Assembly (NCBI GenBank): GCA_015680685.1
Contig: MNCI01019132.1
Location: 555,692 to 619,691 of the forward strand
Reading direction: 5' to 3'
Source: Gnetum montanum
Lineage: Eukaryota > Streptophyta > Gnetopsida > Gnetales > Gnetaceae
DNA: 64,000 bases
Shown: piece by piece, positions 48,541 through 59,814 of the stretch
Layout of the letters: every line of letters begins with the position of its first letter
Numbering within the stretch: position 1 is the stretch's first letter
Program-made: the position numbers and the translations under genes
The notes under the pieces: model-generated
What the model saw: only the letters and a program-made list of their open reading frames with translations
Databases searched by the model: none
Told to the model about the DNA's origin: nothing

Positions 48541-48772
48541 TTGATGGGCCCCGTATATGAGGCCCTGTCAACAAAGCAAACTCATATATAGGGCCCCATC
48601 GATGTAAGGGAAAAATACTATAAATAAATGTAACCCCACTTGGAAAATTTTACATTTTCTCACAAATGCCAAAGGAGTTTTTTAATTATTCAAAGCCTTG
48701 AACCTTTTAGAGCCCATAACTTACAAATGTTTATTCAAATCACTCCATTCTTCGACCCTACAGCTAATAGAG
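48541..48772 (+). promoter_or_regulatory. Internal U3-like promoter and leader exon of the 3' ORF (element C)
   Basis: TTGATGGGCCCC at 48540, GAGGCC, GGGCCCCATCGATG near 48592 and ACTATAAATA (TATA box 48619-48626) repeat the layout of this element's own U3 (TTGATGGGCCCC near 52176, GGGGCCCTGTCGATG near 52218, ACTATAAATA near 52260). The similarity ends just after the TATA box. A leader then runs to a consensus donor, AGAG|GTAAGT, with exon end at 48772. Confidence 0.6.
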
Positions 48773-49057
48773 GTAAGTTCTTCATTGTGGGCACCACAAA
48801 TGTACCATTTTTGATAGAAAATTTTTTGTGATTTTTTATAACTCCCACAAAGGCTTAATTGAAAAAATCAATTATTAAAAACTAAATTACAAGAGTTAAA
48901 CTTTTCCAACAAGCTCTGGTGATAATTATAATAAAAAATCAATCTACCATGGTCCAACCTTAGCTAAAGTGTAACTATCTAACTAACGAGAAAAGGTATT
49001 CAAAACTTTAAAGTTACACATTACATCTATTAATTTATGGATTTGTTGTGATCATAG
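48773..49057 (+). other. Predicted leader intron before the 3' ORF
   Basis: A 285-base GT-AG interval: donor GAG|GTAAGT, acceptor TGATCATAG|ATG with the ATG of the 3' ORF directly after it. The donor motif GAG|GTAAG is also present in element A at 4228-4234. Confidence 0.5.
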
Positions 49058-51949
49058 ATGGTACCAAAAGGAAAGCACAGGTAGGAAGTAGAACTATCCC
49101 AACCAAGGGAGAAATGGCCCAAAATAGGAAGAGGCAAAGAAGAACCACTTGCAACCCATGCGACAAGTCCTCTTAGGGAAGAGGCAGAAGTTGAATCTAT
49201 CAGATGGATTCCAAAACCAATAGCAGCAGCAACAAAACACTTCCATCAAGATGATGCGCTAGCACAACCAGCAAATCTTAAGGTAACCTTAATAAAGGCT
49301 TATCTAAATTAGATAAAATCAAGGGAGGTCCAAAAATTAGCACTCCAAGAGTTAAATTTTGGCCCTTTCCTAGAGCATGCACCAAGAGAATTGTAGGACT
49401 AGCTAAAGGCCTCTCCCATGTGGCTAATCATCACTTCCATTGGGGAGTGGTACATGGGAGAGACATTCCTATTCTAGAATAATAGGCAACCTAGAGAAAT
49501 GATAAAGATCAAGGACATCTCAATGTCCTACTTGATGCAGGTCATTATTGTAGTGCTTAGGTTACCCAAAACAGGGGTGAACCTTACTAAGATTCCAATG
49601 CAGGTGGGTGCTAGTATCAAGAAAGAATGGATGCAACGGTGCTATGGAATTGACCATAAAGAGTTTGGGCATGCTCACACCAACAGAGAGGATCCATTAT
49701 AATATTGTGGCCTTTCACCTCAATCCCATGGTGATGCCAAGCAAAATCACCACCTTCTCTACTCGAGCATGCACTACTCTGAGTGGGAGATTCTCGGTCA
49801 ACCTTTCATAGCTAATTTATCTAGAGAAGAAGAAGCAGTTTAAAGAAAATGAATGCAAAAGGAAGGAACTTCCCTTCCCATTCCTCATCAAGAAACTTAG
49901 TCAAAGGGGAGGGATAGTCCATTACATCAATGACATAGTCAGAATTGTTTTAGTTGCCAACTAGGTAGAAATGATGAAAGATAAGATTCCTATGACAACT
50001 ATCCATGAAGAGAAGTAGCAACCACCACCTCCACCTACCACTCAGACAACAGTGCTAGACATCACTATAACTACCCAACAATTATGAGAATATATAGAAT
50101 GGCTCTTGAGTAAACAAAAGCAATGAGTAGGCATGAGTGATGAGGACCCATTCATATACAAACTAGTCATGAGTTGCCTTAAGGAGGTCGCTCAAATGAT
50201 TAGCTTGATGGGTGAGGGTGGATCCATTTTCTTAGCCCAAAGGATGTAGGTACCTGCGAGGTCAAATCTAAGCACCAAAGAGATCATAGTATCTCTCACA
50301 AAACAACAATCACTTCCAAAAATTTCTAGGAACACTGCAACCTTCTTGGTGCACTTACAAGAGGACGAAGGGGTAACTGTATTGGTGATGTAGCACCAAG
50401 GGTAGGAGACTGTAGCAGAAGTGGTTACTGATCATATTAGTAAGACTCTTAATGCACTTGTGGCATCTACATTAAATATCATTACACTCAAAGATGCGCA
50501 AACATTTGCAAAAATGACAAGTGGTAGAATAAACGTAGTGCAACATAAAGAATTGCTCAACTGACTGGTAGGAACTAAGTAACTACTTTTAGATGTCTTT
50601 AACCTTCCAAAACTATCACTACAACCTAGTCAGAATTGCTGGAGGCAAGGGAAAAAAAATCATATTGGAGGTGCAACTTGAAATAGCCAAGGAGTGAAAT
50701 GAACACTTAGCTACAGAAGTTGCCAAACTAAGAGCCCAAATTGTCGATCTTGCATTTCTCAACCTAGCATTAACAAGAGATGAAACTATTAATAGCTTCA
50801 CACCAAACTGAAAGGGGTTGAGGGTGCAATGGAGATGATAGTGTTCTATCAATCCTTGGTAAAGGCCACTGAGCACAAGATTCAGAAGGTCGTAGACTAG
50901 ACCCACCAGGAGAATGTCTAATTGACCATAGAAAATCATCACTTGTAGAATGTTGATGCACATAAGAAACAATTAACAAATTTCATCCATTAATAGTAAG
51001 ATCAATTGGCCATAGAAAACATAGAACTAAGAAGATTGGTAATGGAAAATAGAAATCACTCCATGGAGGAAGTCCGCACCCTTCACCAAAAAACTACAAT
51101 TGAGGTAGTTTCCTGGAAATCAGAGGCTCTCAAGTTTGAGAGAGTTAATGACCATTATAGAGAGCAGGTCATTCTAGAAAAAGAAGTAAATAAGAAGCAC
51201 ATCCAATTGGCAAAGAACAAAGGTAAATGAGATCCTTTAGAAACTCTAGTGAAAAAAAGAGTTGTGGCAATCCATTGTTGATAGGATAGACACCTACAAT
51301 AAAGCAAAAATCCACATGAAGGAGTTGCATATTGAGGAGATGACAGAGTACATGGAGCTTGCGAATATCTATTATGCAAATCTAGTCATGTTGACTACTG
51401 GATAGCCATGATTAGAGTTAGAGAAGTAGGTTGCTAGCTTGTACTTATGGTACGAGGCCAAGTTCAAGCACCACAAGGACACCAAGGACAAGCTTGTGGT
51501 GGCCAACTCTGAACTTGAAGTTCTCAAGGCACAATTCATAGATTAACGATCAACTATTGATAACATAGCCAAGAGGGCGAATGACTACTAGGAGCTGCAA
51601 AATGTAGTTAAGGTATTCTACATCAAACACAAGCAGTTTGCTACCTGGTTTGTCAATGTAAATAAAATGTTCTCGATAATGCCCTATATGTGGAATGTCC
51701 CCATTCTAGCCCACATTGCTAATGTCCCATGAACTGTGAATGATCCTTTAAGTAAGGAGAAGAAGATGAAGGCATTTCTAGATGCCTTTCACCTTCCATT
51801 GGAGGTTGTAGTTGTAGCAGAATAGCCACAATTGCCTCAACTACCAAAAATGCTTGAAGTTGGTGAAGGTCCCTCAGAACCTCAGGAACCACCACTGCCT
51901 TCATGTCACCAAAGGAAGTGCTATCCAATTTTTTATGTAGTCATGTCAT
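49058..51949 (+). pseudogene. Additional 3' ORF of element C (env-position ORF), decayed
   Basis: Reading frame of about 930 codons in ancestral form, starting M-V-P-K-G-K and ending near 51949. A basic, Gln/Pro-rich N-terminus is followed by a conserved domain (about 49360-49800) with G-E-W-Y-M-G-E near 49446, M-I-K-I-K-D-I-S-M-S-Y-L (49499) and K-K-E-W-M-Q near 49618. A Pro-rich stretch lies near 50015. A middle block (T-V-L-V-M and V-T-D-H-I) spans 50375-50460. The long coiled coil (51006-51230) has heptad-like Leu/Glu/Lys. The C-terminal box has W-F-V-N (51646), P-Y-M-W-N-V-P and K-M-K-A-F-L-D (51765). Stops are mostly TAG or TGA. No transmembrane segment or signal peptide is visible, which argues against a classical envelope. 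Function unknown. Confidence 0.7.
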
Positions 51950-52117
51950 GATGTTCAACTTTTTGTCATGAACACCATAATTTTTTAATGTGTTGATCTA
52001 TACACTTGAGTGCTCAATGTTGTCAAGTCAATTTGTTTTGTTTTGTTAAGAGTCAGTCAATGATCCAACACCTTTTCAATTTTGTAAAAGAACTTGAGGA
52101 CAGGTTTTCATTCAATC

Positions 52118-52126
52118 ATGGGAGTA
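52118..52126 (+). promoter_or_regulatory. Polypurine tract of element C
   Basis: CATGGGAGTA immediately before TGATGAG. The same place reads GTGGGGGTA|TGATGA in D (19043) and E (62678) and GAGGGTA|TGATAA in A. This is the plus-strand primer site. Confidence 0.7.
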
Positions 52127-53039
52127 TGATGAGTGTTAAAGTGTCACATTAATAAGCCCCCATGGATGTGACCTCATTGATGGGCCCCCATTGACGAGGC
52201 CACATCAATGTAGCGTTTGCTCTATTAATGGGGCCCTGTCGATGCAGCCCTAGAGCAAAAACTATAAATATAAGCTCCTAGCCATGTTTATGAGCATGAG
52301 ATTCATAGTGCTTGCAGAGCTCTTATAGTTTGTCTATTTAAAAGTTAGAATATTTTTCCCAAGTACTGGCACACAAGTCATTGAGTGTGTGGATCTTTAT
52401 TCGAGCATTGTTGTACTTAAGCATCACAGTGTGTACAGTAATAAAGATGAGCTTCTTGATAAACCTTGTAGCATTTTGGATAGCTTAAATTTTTTATTTA
52501 TGCATTCATTGTTTTTATTAAATATTTAATCAATTAAGCTAAATTAAAATTTAATCAATTAAGCTAAATAGGTTAAGTACATAAGTATGAGCGCTTCAAG
52601 CATAAACACGTATTCGCTTGGTAATCCCAGCCGTGTTATTGCTTGATACGCCCAATAGTGTAGCGCTTGGTAACCCAGTAATGGATACGTGGGTTCAAGA
52701 TGTGTATAGAAAGTGGGATCAAATGCTTATGTTAAGACTATCTAGAGACCAGTTAGTTAGTTAAATTAAATTAGTCATTAAATTACTTCATCTCTCTCTT
52801 TCAGTATCAAAACCATAAAACACAAAATGATAAAAATCATATGCCTTAATTACACTTAACCATACCATTATGCTTCACAAGTGTAATTGAGAAGACAATG
52901 AATGACCTATAGGGCAAGATTCACTTCCTTAAAAACTAGTGCACTGGAAATTAGAGAGTCCATGGAATTCAACCGAATCACACGTGAGCACTCTATGATT
53001 TGTATGGTTGGGTTCAGAGGTACCCTTCATCGCTCATCA
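52127..53039 (+). repeat. 3' LTR of element C
   Basis: A 913-bp LTR, TGATGA...CTCATCA, partner of 36336-37278. TATAAATA is near 52262 and AATAAA at 52440-52445. Confidence 0.92.
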
Positions 53040-55829
53040 CCAATGAAGTACAATGATGGAGCTATTTAATGATAAGTATCAAACTTACTCTAAAGTGTCC
53101 AAATTGTAAAGATAGATCCAAGGATAAAAACAAGGAAATCATGAGTCCTTGGATGTAGCCTTAGGTAGGTATTATTCTATTTTGCACCAATGCCCAAGCC
53201 ATGAATACTCCCAAAGGGACAAGCTATGCCATATCATATATGGGCTTTAGAATGAAACAAGGAAAACTCTTGGGGTATATGCCCAAGGAAGTTTTTTTGA
53301 GCTAAGGTTCCATCATATCCAAAGGCTAATTGATCAAGTGGCCAAAGAAGAAGGTGATTTTAAAAAGTGAGAAACTACAAAAGAGTATAATAGGGACCCC
53401 TTCATTCGGAAAAGGGAGGTGTGTTTCTATGATAATAAGAAGGAGGCAATGGTTAACAAAATGATGTAGAGGAAAACCTTGTCAATCCAGAAATATATCA
53501 CTAAAATATTGGCTAAGGTAGACATGATGTGGGACTCCTTGGATGAGAAGTTCCAAATAGCTCTAAAGATTATAGAGGAACAAAGAAATCAAGATGGTAG
53601 TTGTCATGAAAGAAGGAAGAAAAAGGATACATAACAAGGATATCATAAACATAAGGGTAAATCTACAATAATAAATAAGGTTGCAAATTCAAAAATAGAT
53701 GATGAAAGTTATGAAATTATCAAGACAAGCATATCCTAAGAGATGTTGTCTAGTATTGTCACACCTATAAGAATTTGGGTTATACACTTTAAATCCTGAA
53801 TTGACAAAATGACAAGCACCCATGTAGTTATCTTATCCATAAGACAATTATAGGTAGCAATTGAATCAAAAAATGTAATATCCAAGTGAACTGCCTTCTC
53901 AACCTTAGGAGTAGTACCAGTAGTAGCAGCACTCACAATCATGGCCACCACCAAGGTAGCAATATCCTTACAAGCAACATGATCCCTATGGATGCTATGT
54001 CTAGTAGCCTGTATCCCCATGTGACTCCTCTAATCATGCTTCCTTTTCATACCACTACTGCCCTTTGGAATTCTATAGAGCACCTTCTCTAAGTGTGGAG
54101 TCTCCTTATTCCTTCTATCCTCTTCAACATTCATCAACTCCTACACCATAACTGACCACACCTTTGCCACCTACTTCATCTACATAGGGTACAATTTTTG
54201 TGCAACCATAGTAAAGAAATGTTGTGAGGGTAGTGAGTTTATAGTCAAATATCCATCCAAGTGGTTCTGAACCTAAGCCTCATAAGAGGTCATTCTTCAG
54301 AACTAGTAGTCCCACAAAGCCCTTATAAATACCTGCGGTTGCCAACGCTGCTACTTCTACCTCTAAAATTTCTACCAAGTTTCCTTCAAACCAAAAATCT
54401 TCCCAAATCCACACTATCATGTTAACCTATGTAGTCACAAATTGGATCAAGGTTGACCACCTTCTTATGAAGCAATCTAATCCTAGGAGTCCCCTCATCT
54501 ACTTACAAATCGTAGGAAATGAACCATGCATCATTTTTTTCGATTTGGGTTCCAAAGTCAATTTGATTTCCCACGAAATGCACAAGGCTTGGAACTTACC
54601 TCCTTTGAAAAAGAACAACATCATATTTGAGTTGATAGATCAATCCATCATTGTCCCTCTGGGGCTAGTGGAGGATATTGTGATCATAGTTTGTGGGTGG
54701 CCCTATCTTGCTGATTTCCTAGTGATCCATGTGAAGATACAAAAGGGGACTTTTCTACCATTATGGAAAGGGCATGGTTGAGAACCATAGATGCCAAATT
54801 GAGGATTCAAGACCTTTCCTTGGAAATTTCCAAAGAAAGTAAATTTGGAAAAGTAAAGAAGAAGATAGTTCCTTTTATTACATACAATGATACAAGGTGC
54901 CATTGTGTGCAGAAAATGTGGACTATTAAAGACACATCACTTTAAGCATGTAATCCATGTGCTAAAACAACAGTGATTCAAAGGTTCCTATATACAACAA
55001 ACATAAAATAAGAAGGCACCAAATGGCTGATAAAAGAGGATGGAACTGAATCAAATATATGCATGGAATCAGGTAAGAGCCTTACTAGTGCCTACATTAA
55101 AAGCATGGATCAAATGGAGTAACTCTAATGCCAACTCTCTAATGCACAAAGTGAAATAGATTGGGAAGATTTGAAAATCCCTGATAACTTCAAGTAAGAG
55201 CCCCTTGAATTAAAGGCTCTACCTACAAACATGGAATATGATTTTCTCAATAATGGCAAGTCGGTGATCATCAATGCCAAACTTGCTCTTGAATAGAAAT
55301 AAAAATTGTTGAAAATAATGAACAAATGACCAATAACCTTTGCCTAGTCATATCATAAGCTTACAGGGATATATCCTCCTTCATCAAGCCAAAGAGGTAA
55401 CCACAACAATGATTAAACCCCAAACTCAAGCAGATTATGAAGAATGAGATTGAGCAACTCCTTAAAGTTGGGTTCATTTACTCAATTGTGGATAGTGAGT
55501 GGGTTAGCCCACTTGTTATTGTTCCAAGGAAAGGAGGAAAATGGAGAATCTATATAGACTTTTGGCTATTGAACATATAAGGATCATTTTCCATTGCCAT
55601 TTGTGGACTAGATGTTAGACATTATAGCAGGCCATTACTATTATAACTTTCTAGATGGTTATAGTGGCTATAACCAAATCCAAATATCACCAAAGGACTA
55701 GGCCAAGATTACATTCATAAGTCCCTAGGGGACTTTTGCATATAGAAAATGCCCTTTGGCTTATGCAATGCTCCTTATACATTCCAATGATTGGTCCTTA
55801 ACATCTTTCAACAATAGATTGATAACGAG
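53040..55829 (+). pseudogene. Continuation of element B: gag, protease and partial RT
   Basis: Resumes the B gag exactly where it was cut at 36335 (M-E-L-F-N-D-K-Y near 53058). The rest of the Retrotrans_gag-like domain and a Lys/Glu-rich coiled coil (to about 53640) follow, then a Gln/His/Pro-rich tail. The retropepsin region lies near 54540, where the catalytic D-S-G is D-L-G. RT motifs are S-E-W-V-S-P-L-V-I-V-P-R-K-G-G (about 55495), Y-S-G-Y-N-Q-I (about 55660) and M-P-F-G-L-C-N-A-P (about 55750). The copy stops at 55829, before the F-M-D-D site, at the LTR of E. Many stops and shifts. Confidence 0.8.
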
Positions 55830-56455
55830 TGATGGATATCTAACAAAAAGTCAATTTTTGGTTAGCTTCAATATCTTAGCCCCAATATCTTGGCTCTGAT
55901 ATCTTAGCCCCGTTGACTAGGCCTTGTCGACTAGGCCCCATCAATGCATGCAATGATGCATTGACCAAGCCCCATCGATGTAGTGTCTATTTTTGCCTAT
56001 AAATACATGTCCTCCAGTCATGTATTGGCATTCTATGGTTAATAAAGCAACCGAACTCTTGTAGTTTTATTATATAGTCTTAGAGAATAGTTAGTGACTA
56101 CCCATAGTATGGATCTGAGTCAGTTGTATGACATCTTATTCAAGTGGCAATGTACCTGGACATATTCCATGAATGGCAATAAGATCGAGATTGATTCTTA
56201 TTCATTGCAGCACTTTGACTTAGATTAAATTTACTTTCCATGCAATTTCCATTTCATATACTTAGTTAATATTTATGTTTCCATGCATATTAATGAATTA
56301 GCGGAATGAGCATGATTAGTTTTGAGCATAAACATGTATTCGCTTAGTAATCCCAATATCATTATTGCCTAGTTCACCTAGTAGTATAGTGCTTGGTAAT
56401 TCTAGTAGTGGATATGTAGGTTCAAGACGTGTACAACAAGCTAGAAATAGAGCAT
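55830..56455 (+). repeat. Truncated gypsy LTR (element D subfamily)
   Basis: Starts TGATGG at 55830. U3 has repeated ATATCTTAGCCCC-type units (55890-55975) before TATAAATA near 55999. It then follows the D LTR through GGCAATAAGATCGAGATTG near 56188 and GTGGATATGTAGGTTCAAGACG near 56405. It stops about 250 bases early, fused directly to mid-gag sequence. Confidence 0.8.
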
Positions 56456-57886
56456 ATGGAAAAAAAAGAAGAAGAAATGTGTAAATGGAAGAAGGTTGAA
56501 AAACATCAATGGGACCCAACTCTTCAATTGAAGGAGGTCCAAGTTTATGGTAAGGGAAATTAAACTACCTTTGATACGGTGATTCCACAACAAACCTTAC
56601 CGACAAAGGAGTCTATTGATGATCTAGAAGAAAAATTCAACAAGATGTCTAAATGGATAAATGAAAATGTAACAAATTTGGTTGAAATGGTCATGGAGAA
56701 GATTATGCAACATAAGCCAAGTGATCACAATCAACAAAGGACATAGAATGAAGAAATAGGTAGGAACATTTTTCGGCAAACGAGAAAAGTGGCTGATGAA
56801 AGTGAGGCTAAAGACTCCACTATAGAAGAAGATGACAAATGTGACCTATGCATATATGACCATCCAAAGGGCCAATTCCTTGTATTGTTGCATCTATAGG
56901 AGTATTGGATAGGTGCCTTAAGTCCAAAGTTTGTGCAAAAACACATGCTTGAGAGACTTCCTTTTCCACAAGGTGATGATAGACAATCCCATAATCAATT
57001 GTACCATCCTAGGGGTACTTAACACCAGCCTCAACACAAGGTGATTATAGACAATCCTCAACCACTATGGCAACATCCCTAGTCATGGGAGAGGCCACCA
57101 CCACATCAGCCATATCCACCGAAAATGCATGGTTATTATGTTCAACATCCTATTTCTCTAACCATTTCTACATCCCCTACTTCTAATTGCCACTACCACT
57201 CTCCTAAGTACCATCAATACATGACATCCCTTGAAGGATCACGATCTTGTACCTCTTACCATGTAACCTATCCTCAATATTCTCATCATCCACATTCTCC
57301 AATGCCATTGCCAGTAACTCAAGAAGGTTTAGCACCACAATATCAACGAATGAGTGCCACTTATGCTAAAAATGTGCATAGACATGTTGACACCAATGGA
57401 TCCCAACCACAACATCAGAAACGTCCCTTCTGGAAGAAAGGCCGTAAGTTAAAGTAAACCATGCATGAACCCATTGCATCATCTGAGCTAACACAAGGCC
57501 AACTTGGTGCACCACCTTCCTTGTCTAAACCAACATCCTCTGACCATACACAAGGGCCACCATCTATCCATACTCCAATCCCACCTCCAACCAATGAATC
57601 TACAAACGTGTGGAGACAAATGAATCCATGCATACCACCTCATAATCAAGGATGCAATAGTGGGCCAGGCATCCATAATTTTAACATGCCTCATATCCTG
57701 ACCCATCATACATATAACAATCAAGTGTGTGATCAAAAATTTTTCTACCCAGCCACCACACAACTAATAGGCACACAATGGCTAGGGCATGAAGGGTTCC
57801 CAACATTTCATACATGCATGGATCCTTTTCATCCACTTATTAATCCTAGCCACAACCAAATCTTTAGTTGTGGGGCTCGTCTTTAG
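56456..57886 (+). pseudogene. Gag C-terminal half (element E)
   Basis: Begins inside the Gag coiled-coil region (K-K-V-E-K-H-Q-W-D-P-T near 56480). A Lys/Glu segment leads to the Cys motif C-D-L-C-x-Y-D-H-P-K-G (about 56840-56875). A long Pro/Gln/His/Ser/Tyr-rich tail follows; two frames (57125-57457 and 57461-57886) are open for more than 100 codons each, separated by one TAA. It ends S-C-G-A-R-L, close to the end of the D gag. The tail matches D (about 15800-16020), so E gag is of D type. The N-terminal half is lost at the fusion with the LTR. Confidence 0.65.
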
Positions 57887-59140
57887 GATTTTTAAGTGTT
57901 TTTTATCTTTTTTTTTTACAATTTTTTATCATTTTCCTTTTCTTTCTATTTTCTCTACATTTTCTAGTTGTTGTTTTAATTTTCCTTGTATGTAATCTCA
58001 CTATTGATCATGTTGCTCATTGAGGTGGGGTTTTTTCTCTATGTTGTTGAATCATAAAGGATTGATTATTTGGACATTGCAACCATGACATCCATTCACC
58101 CATTCCATTAACAAGAGGTTCTTGCTCTGGTCATAATGGTAATCTCTTTCATCATCCAAACTCTAAATAACTACTATTATGTCTAGATGAAAGAGTGTAG
58201 AACCAAGACAAAATGTAAAGGGTATGACATCAAGAGGATTTGTGGATTCTCTTTGGTTGCTTCCATATGTTCTATCATGTTGATGAGGTTGTAACCATAT
58301 CCTTCTAAATCTAACAAAAAATGGAAGTAAGAGCAACTTTAACCGACACTGAATAAACTTCTATGGGTCCCACTAGAAAGACATGCACCAATGCTTGAAG
58401 GTTGATGACTTCTTAGAACCATCAAAAAAATGCCATAATAACACTCCTCCCTTGGACAAAACACCAAGTGATGTTACTCCTTGCAACTTTGATAGTCTTA
58501 TGGTTGTTTGTTGATGGGATGAGACAATGCAGTGTCACTGAATGTGGTATGAACTTGGTTTGAATCTTGGAAGGAAGGACACATGGTTATCTAACCATTA
58601 ATGACACACAAGGTTTCATTATGATCATGGTATGACACCTCATGTCCCAATTTCTATGATCCCTTCTTCAATCCATTACATCTCGTTGTCCGAATGTTCA
58701 TAACTTGTGATTTTGTGTAACAAGGAGTAATGATCTCAAGTTGGGGGTTTTAACATGTGTGTTTTGTTTCACAGGTATGCATTACATTCATCTCTGCTAG
58801 TGCCTACAAAAATTTTAGGTGTGGTTACGCAAGGGCACCATAGGCTAGAGCCTTCTTTGGGGAGGACCCACTTGTGTAACTTTTGTGATTTGTACTTGTT
58901 TAACATGACCACATCATTTTTCACCTTTCATGCACTCCAAGTGTTATATTTTATTGCTTATCTTATCATGAACATACTCTATCCCACAATCAAGCTTTCA
59001 ACACCCTTTTTCTTGCTCATTCTTATACTTTTACCATTGAAGACTTCACCTTATCCTACTTTCGGTACCTCCAATGCATTTTTCCACTTACCCAAACTAC
59101 AAAATTTAACTTTCAACCTTCTAATCCAACCCAGAGATTC
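57887..59140 (+). other. Spacer of element E
   Basis: Non-coding and T-rich at first. It shares with D and C the blocks GAAAGACATGCACC near 58376, GGTATGAACTTG near 58549 (with D), and GCCTTCTTTGGGGAGGACCC near 58850. The long frame at 58755-59234 has no homology I recognise and overlaps conserved non-coding blocks. Confidence 0.45.
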
Positions 59141-59330
59141 AATTTGCATGTCCTTTGGTGTCCCAAAAACCAAAATTTTTGGATCTCAATGTTGGGTCCA
59201 ACCCAACATCACATCCTTGATGTCATGTACCTAACGTCGGTCTCAAAAAAAGTATATATAGTTGGTCCCTGTGCAACATAAACTTGATTTACCTCATTTG
59301 CTATTAGAGGAGTTGTTGCAATTTTTTCTC
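59141..59330 (+). promoter_or_regulatory. Candidate internal promoter of the E 3' ORF
   Basis: A TATATATA box at 59253-59260 is preceded by GATGTCA and an inverted pair GTTGGGT/ACCCAAC (59190-59207). The LTR at 62687 has GATGTCA repeats before its TATA box. The leader and intron are less clear than in C. Confidence 0.35.
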
Positions 59331-59814
59331 ATGACTTAGAGCTTTGCGTCTCTATCTTCCACTTGCAATATCTAGCTCTTTAATGCTCCAATTTCCATAC
59401 CGCTTAAATCTATCTTAACCTAAAGTGTTCAACTCAGTCGTGGGGGTGTGTGCATGCAAACTTTGCACTGATTTTTTAAAATTTTCTATTGCCTAAAAGG
59501 TATTGTAAGGGTAAGAATGTTAAAAACTGTAGGACTTATAATGCAAAATCATTAACAATAATGTGCCAGACATCCAATTCTTCTAACCCTTAGGCCTAAA
59601 ACCATTATTTTAAGTCACATATAATGAAAAAGAAACTAGTTACGATGGGTCGTAGAAGAGATAGACACTTTTTGGGGGATTTTTCTTGAAAATTTTCCTA
59701 ACCCTGCAATCATATGCATTATGAGCTTAATGAACTAATGTTTCAAGTAAGGTATGAGTTGATAGATGATAATAAACATCACCTTGGTAACACTTGCTTT
59801 TTGTTTGATTACAA

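Larger units (their letters stand above)
36336..53039 (+). mobile_element. Element C: near-complete Athila/Tat-like gypsy retrotransposon with extra 3' ORF
   Basis: 5' LTR (36336-37278), tRNA-Asp-type PBS, gag, foreign insert (about 39920-43315), protease-RT-RNase H-integrase, a spacer of about 1.5 kb, internal promoter-like block, leader intron, 3' ORF, polypurine tract and 3' LTR (52127-53039). It is inserted in gag of element B. The flanking pentamers TTGAT (36331-36335) and CCAAT (53040-53044) sit at the same gag position and differ by transitions only, so they look like a decayed target duplication. All large frames are broken. Confidence 0.9.
34098..55829 (+). mobile_element. Element B: gypsy retrotransposon split by element C
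   Basis: 5' LTR (34098-34969), PBS and gag (to 36335) continue after element C at 53040 with the rest of gag, protease and part of RT. They stop at 55829, where another LTR begins. The gag sequence joins correctly when element C is removed. Integrase, 3' ORF and 3' LTR are missing. The LTR is of the element A subfamily. Confidence 0.8.

Noticed and set aside
48540-48630. Nested solo LTR upstream of the 3' ORF
   Set aside because: Similarity to U3 ends after the TATA box. No R/U5, no TCATCA end and no target duplication were found.
50619-50972. 117-codon minus-strand frame
   Set aside because: Antisense of the decayed 3' ORF of element C, with no motif of its own.
58755-59234. 159-codon hydrophobic plus-strand frame as a membrane protein
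   Set aside because: Composition is T-rich by chance, and it overlaps spacer blocks conserved with C and D that are not open there.
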